From NCBI GenBank assembly GCA_038326995.1, contig JBBQKP010000057.1, forward strand, positions 1 to 17,442: a stretch of 17,442 nt of DNA, given 5' to 3'. The DNA comes from JBBQKP01 sp038326995. GTDB taxonomy: Bacteria; Planctomycetota; Phycisphaerae; Tepidisphaerales; Tepidisphaeraceae. The notes under the pieces were generated by a model. It saw only the letters and a list, made by a program, of their open reading frames with translations, was not told the origin of the DNA and did no database searches. A program made the translations under genes and the position numbers. Numbering within the stretch: position 1 is the stretch's first letter; each line of letters opens with the position of its first letter. This document shows, piece after piece, positions 7,974-13,646 of the stretch.

Positions 7974-8402
7974 ATGGCAAAGAAAGAAATCATTCACGTC
8001 TTCAAGATCTACGCTAACGGCGGCACCGCCACGCCCGCACCGCCCATCGGGCCGGCGTTGGGTCAGTACGGCGTGAACCCCGGTCAGTTCATCCAGCAGT
8101 TCAATGCCGCCACTCAGGCGTTCAAGGGCAAAAAGGTCGGCTGCGTCATCACGACGTATAAGGACCGCACCTTCAGCTTCGAAATCAAGACCAGCCCCGC
8201 AAGCACGCTGCTCGTCGACGCCGTCAAGGCCGAAAAAGGCAGCGGCGAGCCGAACAAGAACAAGATCGGCAAGCTGACAATGGCGGATTGCGAAAAGATC
8301 GCCGTCGGCAAGCTCAAGGACATGAACGCGTTCGACGCCAAGCGCGCCGCCCGCACGATCGCAGGCACGGCTCGCTCGATGGGCATCGACGTCACTCCGT
8401 AA
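7974..8402 (+). CDS. rplK: 50S ribosomal protein L11
   Basis: A 142-residue protein, exactly the usual length. The N-terminal proline-rich hinge is present (PPIGPALGQYGVNPGQF, 23-39), where L11 contacts 23S rRNA helices 43/44 and thiopeptide antibiotics act. The C-terminal rRNA-binding domain ends with DAKRAARTIAGTARSMGI (121-138). L11 forms the base of the GTPase-associated centre with L10-L12. The ATG at 7974 is chosen over an upstream frame extension because it gives the canonical MAKKEI start and has a ribosome binding site. The stop codon is followed immediately by the GTG of the next small gene. secE and nusG, which usually precede rplK, are not found upstream in this window. Confidence 0.98.
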   Translation: MAKKEIIHVFKIYANGGTATPAPPIGPALGQYGVNPGQFIQQFNAATQAFKGKKVGCVITTYKDRTFSFEIKTSPASTLLVDAVKAEKGSGEPNKNKIGKLTMADCEKIAVGKLKDMNAFDAKRAARTIAGTARSMGIDVTP

Positions 8403-8687
8403 GTGATTACAATTTCGGGTGTCAGCCCTGATCGCATCAAACAACTTCTGCAAGAACGCCCATTCGAACTATTCTCCATCGTTACCAGCGATGGGTCTGA
8501 CATCCCGGTTTTATCGAACGAGCTCGCCTTTCTCTACCAGGGCGGACACACGCTACAGGTCATAGCACCGAAGTTCAAAGGCGCGACCGAAGAAGGCAAC
8601 TTCGACGAACACCGAATCGACGTCTTCCTGATCACCAATGTCGTGTCGCCGCCGATCAAACAGCCCGGCAAGCGACCGAAGAAGTAG
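8403..8687 (+). CDS. Small protein inserted between rplK and rplA
   Basis: A 94-residue protein that begins with GTG directly after the rplK stop (TAA then GTG), with no ribosome binding site of its own, so it probably depends on ribosomes finishing rplK. The pattern IKQLLQERPFELFSIVTSDG, followed by hydrophobic strands and RIDVFLITNVVSP near the end, resembles a group of about 90-residue uncharacterised proteins with a 'PF-x-x-F ... DG' core that I associate with planctomycetes. This is family recall, not a search. The tail PIKQPGKRPKK is strongly basic. No catalytic motif, signal peptide or membrane segment is visible. Placement inside a ribosomal operon suggests a link to translation, but this is only context. 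Codon use resembles its neighbours. Confidence 0.8.
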   Translation: MITISGVSPDRIKQLLQERPFELFSIVTSDGSDIPVLSNELAFLYQGGHTLQVIAPKFKGATEEGNFDEHRIDVFLITNVVSPPIKQPGKRPKK

Positions 8688-8733
8688 AAAAAGTAAATAC
8701 TATCGCCCCACCACAGGCGTCATAACAGTGGGA

Positions 8734-8769
8734 GCTTTTGGCCCGACTTATTCGGGCCTTCCAAGGAGC
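8734..8769 (+). promoter_or_regulatory. rplA: Hairpin overlapping the rplA ribosome binding site
   Basis: An inner perfect stem, GGCCCGA (8740-8746) with TCGGGCC (8752-8758) around a CTTAT loop, can be extended in a slightly shifted fold: GCTTTTGG (8734-8741) pairs with CCAAGGAGC (8761-8769), using two G-T pairs and one bulged A. The extended fold would bury the rplA ribosome binding site AAGGAG. It is a candidate translational operator, possibly for L1 feedback. Pairing was done by eye. Confidence 0.4.
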
Positions 8770-8776
8770 ATCAGCT

Positions 8777-9505
8777 ATGGCAGAAGTTACAAACAAGCCC
8801 AAGGTCGCCGACGAAACAGTCAAGCGGTCCAAACGTTACAAAGAGGCCGTCAAGCGTCAGCTCGAGCAGGCCGTCGCCCTCGAAGCCGCCGTCGAGATTC
8901 TCAAGGCCTACAAGCCCACCAAATTCGACCAGACCGTCGAACTGATCTTCAAGCTCGGCATCGACGCCAAGCAGGACGACCAGCGTATCCGCACGTCGCT
9001 TTCTCTCCCTCACGGCATCGGCAAGACCAAGCGCGTCGTGGCGTTCTGCCCCGACAACCTCATCGCCGCCGCCACCGAAGCTGGTGCGGTCAAGGCGGGT
9101 TCCGCTTCGCTGGTCGAGGAAATCGAAAAGACAAACTTCACCGATTTCGACGTCGCCATCTCCACCCCGGACATGATGCGATTCGTCGGTAAGCTCGGTA
9201 AGGTGCTCGGGCCCAAGGGTCTGATGCCCTCGCCCAAGGCCGGTACCGTTGTCGCCGACATCGCCTCGGCGATCCGCGAATTCGCAGCCGGAAAGATGGA
9301 AATCCGCAATGACGACGGCGGCAACGTCCACACCGTCGTCGGCAAGCTCAGCTTCGACAGCAAGAAGCTCACCGAGAACGGCCAGGCGATGATCGCCGCC
9401 ATCAAGAAGCTCCGCCCCGTTTCATCCAAAGGTGTCTACATCCAGAAGATTGTGCTCAAGAGCAGCATGAGCCCGGCGGTTTACGTCAAAGTCGACGTAG
9501 CATAA
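8777..9505 (+). CDS. rplA: 50S ribosomal protein L1
   Basis: A 242-residue protein, close to the usual 230-235, with a short N-terminal extension. The family signature LGPKGLMPSPKAGT lies at 144-157. The C-terminal SSKGVYIQKI block and a final beta strand with VYVKVDVA are also typical. L1 binds the mobile L1 stalk of 23S rRNA, helps release deacylated tRNA, and in many bacteria represses its own mRNA. The ATG at 8777 is chosen because AAGGAG (8763-8768) lies eight bases upstream and because the longer frame adds no conserved sequence. The gap to rplJ is 72 bases. Confidence 0.98.
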   Translation: MAEVTNKPKVADETVKRSKRYKEAVKRQLEQAVALEAAVEILKAYKPTKFDQTVELIFKLGIDAKQDDQRIRTSLSLPHGIGKTKRVVAFCPDNLIAAATEAGAVKAGSASLVEEIEKTNFTDFDVAISTPDMMRFVGKLGKVLGPKGLMPSPKAGTVVADIASAIREFAAGKMEIRNDDGGNVHTVVGKLSFDSKKLTENGQAMIAAIKKLRPVSSKGVYIQKIVLKSSMSPAVYVKVDVA

Positions 9506-9577
9506 TCCCGGCCAACTCGTCGTCTGCCCTGTATCCCTCACTTCAATAGAAATTACACCTAATCGGAGCCTCCCCCC

Positions 9578-10159
9578 ATGAGCAAGAAGATCAAAAATCT
9601 CCTGGAAAAGAATTACACCAAGCGACTCAGCGAACTCGGCGGCGTTGCCGTTGTCGATCCTAAGAGCATGACCGGCAATCAGAACAACGGCCTGCGTCGT
9701 GTTCTGTTCCAGCACGGCATGAAAATGCTGGTCGTTCGCAATTCACTCGCCCGACGTGCGACCAGCAATTCGAAGCTCAAGGGCTTTGAAAAGCTGCTCG
9801 ACGGCCCCAGCGCCCTCGTCTATGCAGACAAGGCCGAAGTCACCGCCATCGCACGACTACTCGTCGATCACCGCAAGAAAGAAGACAAGCTCGGCATCCG
9901 CGGCGTATTCTTCGAAGGCGAAGTTTATGAAGGCATTCCCGGCCTTGAAAGAGTCAGCAAGTTTCCCACCCGCGACGAAGCCATCGCAAACGTGCTGGCG
10001 TCGATTCTTTCCCCGGGCCGCAAGCTCGGCGGAATCTTCAAGGGCCAGGCCTCCAAGGTTGCTTCGCTCATCAAGGCTGTCGAAGAGATGAAAGAAAAAG
10101 CTGGCGGCGCTGAAGCATCATCAGAAGCTCCGGCTCCCGATGCCGCTCCGGCCGCCTGA
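9578..10159 (+). CDS. rplJ: 50S ribosomal protein L10
   Basis: A 193-residue L10. The N-terminal rRNA-binding domain carries typical blocks such as GMKMLVVRNSLARRA (47-61). The C-terminal helix that holds L12 dimers is visible as VASLIKAVEEMKEKAGG before an Ala/Pro/Glu tail. The protein is somewhat longer than the E. coli form (about 165), mainly through the tail, and a longer L12-binding helix would allow three dimers. GGAG (9565-9568) lies nine bases before the ATG. The 72-base space before it shows no long leader, although rplJ normally carries the L10 autoregulatory leader. The larger structured spacer here lies after rplJ. Confidence 0.96.
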   Translation: MSKKIKNLLEKNYTKRLSELGGVAVVDPKSMTGNQNNGLRRVLFQHGMKMLVVRNSLARRATSNSKLKGFEKLLDGPSALVYADKAEVTAIARLLVDHRKKEDKLGIRGVFFEGEVYEGIPGLERVSKFPTRDEAIANVLASILSPGRKLGGIFKGQASKVASLIKAVEEMKEKAGGAEASSEAPAPDAAPAA

Positions 10160-10190
10160 TCATCACATCACAACTAACCCACTCGAAAAT

Positions 10191-10326
10191 GTCCGGCATG
10201 CCTTTTCTGTCCCCATCGGGGTTAAACACACTCAACGTGAGTGCGGCATAGAAGGCGGGACGAAAAGCCGGTCCTGCTCGCAGGATCAGCCCTCTAGACA
10301 CGATTGACCCGCGTTACGGGTCGGAG
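10191..10326 (+). promoter_or_regulatory. rplL: Structured leader between rplJ and rplL
   Basis: The 174-base spacer contains a chain of hairpins: an outer helix (GTCC 10191-10194 with GGAC 10258-10261, and GCCTT..CT 10200-10208 with AGAAGGC 10250-10256) enclosing CCCC-ATC-GGGG (10211-10221) and CACTCA-ACG-TGAGTG (10229-10243). Next come TCCTG-CTCG-CAGGA (10272-10285) and GACCCG-CGTTA-CGGGTC (10305-10321). The last stem ends right before the rplL ribosome binding site GGAG (10323-10326). It may set L12 output or mRNA processing. Folds were drawn by eye. Confidence 0.5.
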
Positions 10327-10333
10327 AACTCAT

Positions 10334-10723
<390 letters not shown>

Positions 10724-10751
10724 GTTCGACTTCATTCCGACTCCAAAAACA

Positions 10752-10790
10752 CAAAGCCGATCCTTTCATCAGGATCGGCTTTGTTCTTTT
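10752..10790 (+). terminator. Bidirectional intrinsic terminator after rplL
   Basis: A perfect 13-base-pair stem, CAAAGCCGATCCT (10752-10764) with AGGATCGGCTTTG (10771-10783), has a six-base loop and is followed by TTCTTTT. On the other strand the same stem is followed by TGTTTTTGG, so it should also stop leftward transcripts coming from the TPR gene, which converges here. Confidence 0.93.
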
Positions 10791-10816
10791 CTCACGGACT
10801 GCTTTTCCAGAATCGT

Positions 10817-11476
10817 TTACAGCAAATCCTTAATGTTCAGGAAATCGACCATGTGATCGTCATACACCTTCTGCGCCTTGGGATCATGGAGCGGAAGGCG
10901 AAGTTCGTTGATCACCTTCGTCCCCATCGCGACCCATTCCTTCCACGACTCCGCCGAGATGTTATCGAAAATTACCTGGCCCATCGCATTGCGGAACGGC
11001 GGCTTTTTCAGCTTGGACCCGACCTTGCCCGTTCGCTTATCAAGCACCTGGCCCTCGCCGATGTCCTGATTTTCCCTTGGCACTTCGAAGTCGGGGACGG
11101 GCGCGCCTAGTAGCTTCAACTGATCGATGATCTCGTTCTTGACCATGAGATCGCCGCGCTGGTGAGCGACCAATAATCCGTCCGTCAGCGACTTCGTCGC
11201 TTCCTCGCTTCGGCCCATCGCGAGCTGACTTCTGGCGAGCAGGACATAGGCCTTGGACAACTTGGAATCGAGTGCGAGCGCACGCTGAAGGTTGCCGATC
11301 GCGTCGTGGTGCTCATTACTTTCAAGCAGCGCGCGGCCGAGAGAGAAAAAACCGAGCGGGTCGGTGGGAAAGCGTTCGGTCGCCTGCCGAAGCTGAGCGA
11401 GACGTTCCGGAGTCACACTCGGAATGGCAGTTGAACTTGCGGCCGAAGGTGTTGCGGGTGAATTCGTTGAAGTCAT
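10817..11476 (-). CDS. TPR protein fused to a YggX-like (Fe(II)-trafficking) domain
   Basis: A 219-residue protein. After a Ser/Thr/Ala/Pro-rich lead (1-22), residues 23-108 form about two and a half tetratricopeptide units (FFSLGRALLESNEHHDAIGNL and YVLLARSQLAMGRSEEATKSL). Residues 155-214 match the YggX family by eye: KKPPFRNAMGQVIFDNIS corresponds to the family's 'xRPPYPGxxGxxIYxNVS' block, then ESWKEW, INE and an ending VYDDHMVDFL, like the family's 'QEMxxFL'. YggX proteins protect iron-sulfur clusters from oxidative damage. The conserved N-terminal Cys of YggX is missing, and the whole protein has no Cys, so classical Cys chemistry is excluded. The ATG at 11476 has no clear ribosome binding site. 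It lies 87 bases after the phosphatase gene on the same strand. Confidence 0.8.
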   Translation of the reverse strand: MTSTNSPATPSAASSTAIPSVTPERLAQLRQATERFPTDPLGFFSLGRALLESNEHHDAIGNLQRALALDSKLSKAYVLLARSQLAMGRSEEATKSLTDGLLVAHQRGDLMVKNEIIDQLKLLGAPVPDFEVPRENQDIGEGQVLDKRTGKVGSKLKKPPFRNAMGQVIFDNISAESWKEWVAMGTKVINELRLPLHDPKAQKVYDDHMVDFLNIKDLL

Positions 11477-11515
11477 CAGCAGAGTCTAGGCTTTGATCGC
11501 CTGTTGTTCCATGCC

Positions 11516-11537
11516 CGATAGACACGATCGTCTATCG
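11516..11537. repeat. Perfect 8-bp inverted repeat between phosphatase and TPR genes
   Basis: CGATAGAC (11516-11523) and GTCTATCG (11530-11537) flank ACGATC. It lacks a T-run on either strand, so it is not an intrinsic terminator. It could be a protein-binding dyad or an mRNA hairpin that separates the expression of the two genes. Confidence 0.55.
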
Positions 11538-11563
11538 AATTAGAAGTGCGCAAATGTTTGAAC

Positions 11564-12892
11564 TCACTTCTTCACCACCGGCCGGTCTTCGCCGAACAGC
11601 GTCTTGCGAATCAGGGGCGCGATCTCGGTCGAGTCCATCGAGCCGTTTACTTCCTGTGAATTCAATCCTGCCGCTCGCACGAGATTGCCGCCCATCGAAT
11701 CTTCGCGCTGCGCCCACGTGATGAAGAACGTCATGACCTTGCCTGTGTTGTCGGCCTTGGCGGTGAACGCTGGCGAACTCGCACCGTGAATGCCGTCCAC
11801 CGGAGCGCCGTTGCCAGAAGTTTCGGGCGATTTTTGGGGCATGCGGCTGCTGGCATAAACGTTCAGTCCGCCCGCGTCGGAGTCGGCGGTGGTGATGATC
11901 AGCGTGTTCGGATTCGCCGACAGGAATTGCCTCGCGACGCCGATCGCCAGATCCGCCCTCGCCGCAGCCTCGAGCGTGCCGCTGGCGTTATTGGCATTCG
12001 CGAAATTGTCCGTGCCTTCTTCTTCGACGACGAGGAGGAAATTTTTATTCTTTGCCGCGAGAATCTTGATGGCGACGTCGGTCATCTCGCCGACGGTCGG
12101 GGCGAGCGGGTCGAAATTCGGGAGGCCCGCCTTGATGAGGTCTTCCTCGGTTTCATCGTTGAAGGTGCTCGAGGATGAAAACACTCCCAGCACTTTGGCC
12201 GTGGTTGCGGGGAGAGAAAGCAACTCGTCGCGCGTTCGCACGACGACGTAGCCCTTGGAGATTGCATATTCAAACAGGTCGATTGAGTCGCCGCGTGCGC
12301 CCGGCCCGTGAACGCCCTTGGCCCCTTTGGGAAGAAAATATTTCTCACCGCCGCTGAAGAGTACGTCGGCGTTGCTGTCGATGAGTTGCTTGGCAATGTT
12401 GTCGTACTCGTCGCGTCGCGCGGCCGAGGTGACGAAGGCGGCCGTGCCCGGCTCGGGTGCGATTCCACTATTCACCAGCCCGACTGGAAAACCCTGGCGA
12501 ATGGCCTGCATCGCGACGGATGCGGATTTGCCGGACGCGTCCAGAAGATCACAGTCGTCGATTCCGGATTTGCTGTTTCCAAAAGCGCCGGATGCCACTT
12601 TCACACCAAAGGCATGCGTAGTCGCCCCGCCGTTGCTGGTTCCTGCGAGTGAATCGGACATGTGGCCGCGATACACCGCGATCTGCGGAAGCTTGTCCCA
12701 CTCGAGTTCACCGTCCGGCCCGGCGACCATCAAACGTGCCGCGCCCCACGTCGAAGGGCCCGCGCCGTCGGGGTGGATGAAGATCACATTTCCCGTCGTC
12801 GGACTCTGCGCTGATGTCTGTGCCGACATGTAACCCATGACAGACAGAAGCGAAGCAGCCACAAGTTTCGAAACTTTTTTGTTCGTAGTCAT
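11564..12892 (-). CDS. PhoA-superfamily alkaline phosphatase, divergent active site
   Basis: A 442-residue exported protein of the alkaline phosphatase family. A signal peptide (1 to about 28, core LVAASLLSVMGYMSA) is followed by IFIHPDGAGPSTWGAARLM, which supplies the metal-ligand Asp (D42). By eye alignment to E. coli PhoA, the nucleophile Ser is S86 in GTSNGGATT, with the usual preceding Asp replaced by Thr. E290 and D295 in VEEEGTDNFANANN match E322 and D327, but N299 stands where H331 should be. D337 matches D369, but S338 replaces H370. H369 in GIHGASSPAF matches H412. Overall fold markers and length are normal, so this looks like a subfamily with altered metal binding, not a decayed gene. 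A phosphomonoesterase or diesterase role outside the cytoplasm is inferred. Confidence 0.85.
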   Translation of the reverse strand: MTTNKKVSKLVAASLLSVMGYMSAQTSAQSPTTGNVIFIHPDGAGPSTWGAARLMVAGPDGELEWDKLPQIAVYRGHMSDSLAGTSNGGATTHAFGVKVASGAFGNSKSGIDDCDLLDASGKSASVAMQAIRQGFPVGLVNSGIAPEPGTAAFVTSAARRDEYDNIAKQLIDSNADVLFSGGEKYFLPKGAKGVHGPGARGDSIDLFEYAISKGYVVVRTRDELLSLPATTAKVLGVFSSSSTFNDETEEDLIKAGLPNFDPLAPTVGEMTDVAIKILAAKNKNFLLVVEEEGTDNFANANNASGTLEAAARADLAIGVARQFLSANPNTLIITTADSDAGGLNVYASSRMPQKSPETSGNGAPVDGIHGASSPAFTAKADNTGKVMTFFITWAQREDSMGGNLVRAAGLNSQEVNGSMDSTEIAPLIRKTLFGEDRPVVKK

Positions 12893-12926
12893 TCACCGAG
12901 TTTAGCAAATGCACGACGGGTCAGGC

Positions 12927-12943
12927 ATTAGCGCCGCGCTAAT
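12927..12943. repeat. Short perfect inverted repeat between tRNA-Arg and phosphatase gene
   Basis: ATTAGCG-CCG-CGCTAAT forms a 7-bp stem with a three-base loop. On the leftward strand, where tRNA-Arg and the phosphatase gene are read, no T-run follows, so a terminator is not supported. It may help tRNA 3' processing or be an operator for the phosphatase gene. Confidence 0.4.
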
Positions 12944-12993
12944 TTCATTCGGCATCAATCGAAAGAAGGGACCAAATAAAACTTTCACATCAG

Positions 12994-13067
12994 CGCCTGC
13001 GGGCGGACTCGAACCGCCGACCGTCGGTTTAGAAAACCGATGCTCTATCCTGCTGAGCTACGCAAGC
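12994..13067 (-). tRNA. tRNA-Arg(TCT)
   Basis: A 74-base cloverleaf on the minus strand. The acceptor stem GCTTGCG pairs with CGCAGGC (one G-T pair) with discriminator G. The D arm is GCTC-AGCAGGATA-GAGC. The anticodon stem-loop is TCGGT-TTTCTAA-ACCGA with anticodon TCT (reads AGA/AGG arginine codons). The T arm is GGCGG-TTCGAGT-CCGCC. The 3' CCA is not encoded. Confidence 0.97.
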
Positions 13068-13098
13068 CTTGGGCGACAACCGCTCGCCAGTGGACCAC

Positions 13099-13126
13099 AG
13101 TATATCGCGTATTTTACGCGGGTCTA
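13099..13126 (-). promoter_or_regulatory. Candidate tRNA-Arg promoter with a dyad in its spacer
   Basis: On the minus strand, TAGACC (13126-13121) and TATACT (13104-13099) are 16 bases apart, placing the start about 25 bases before the tRNA. The spacer is nearly filled by the perfect inverted repeat CGCGTA-TTT-TACGCG (13106-13120, plus-strand reading), a position where a bound repressor or activator could act. Confidence 0.45.
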
Positions 13127-13137
13127 TCTTAACGGTG

Positions 13138-13167
13138 TTGCAACCATGCACGATGTGTGCCTATACT
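13138..13167 (+). promoter_or_regulatory. rho: Candidate rho promoter
   Basis: TTGCAA (13138-13143) and TATACT (13162-13167) are 18 bases apart. Transcription from about 13174 would give a leader of roughly 470 bases before the rho ATG, unusually long for one gene and consistent with leader-based control. Confidence 0.45.
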
Positions 13168-13330
13168 CCATAGGTCTCATTGACCTGCCGTCCTTGGCAA
13201 GCGATTTGAAGTGTTCCTGCTTTGCTCGGTGTTTCTACATCGGTCGAGGCAAGGATCGAATCAGATGACCTCCTGAAACTAAAGTGCGTAATGAGTCGCC
13301 TTCGTCAGACGACCAATACCGCCGGGATCG

Positions 13331-13646
13331 GCTCCTCAAACCTTCTCACTACAGGCGACGCAATATCTGTCTAGGCCTCCCACACTCAACGTTTTCACAC
13401 CGACGCTTAAATTCATCCCCTCTCCGTCTCATCGTTACCCTCCCTTCCTTCCATCAAATCCCTGCTTCAATCCGCTACCGTTCATAAGGCATTCTTCTCC
13501 TCGGGCGAGCATCCTTCAAAGCCTCTTCGAGCACGTTTCAGGATCGCGAACGCGCCACTCCTTTCACGCGACTCATTCCATCAGTTACTAATCTCATCAA
13601 CTCGCTTTTCGCACGCTGAACCACCTACCTCTTAGAAACTCCACCC
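13331..13646 (+). promoter_or_regulatory. rho: C-rich, G-poor rho leader (rut-like)
   Basis: By hand count, 13331-13640 contains 117 C and 41 G (38% against 13%). The core 13371-13500 has 54 C and 12 G in 130 bases. It is rich in YC dinucleotides (runs such as CCCTCCCTTCCTTCC) and shows no strong hairpins. This is the composition of a Rho utilisation site. The leader also lacks a clear ribosome binding site just before the rho ATG. E. coli rho is known to be attenuated by Rho in its own leader, and the same is inferred here. Confidence 0.6.

Larger units (their letters stand above)
13068..13330. other. Gene-free region upstream of rho, first part
   Basis: This part of the 579-base gene-free interval holds back-to-back promoter-like elements for tRNA-Arg (leftward) and rho (rightward), described separately. 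From about 13175 to 13330 I see no conserved gene and no strong hairpin. Frames that cross it translate to low-complexity or tRNA-derived sequence. Confidence 0.5.

Noticed and set aside
8638..9192. 184-codon plus-strand frame overlapping rplA
   Set aside because: It is an Arg-rich out-of-frame reading of rplA and the spacer. rplA itself is unambiguous.
13284..13487. 67-codon frame inside the rho leader
   Set aside because: It starts with GTG and no ribosome binding site, is Arg/Ser/Pro-rich as expected from C-rich RNA, and shows no domain. It could be a leader peptide, but nothing in the sequence supports that beyond position.
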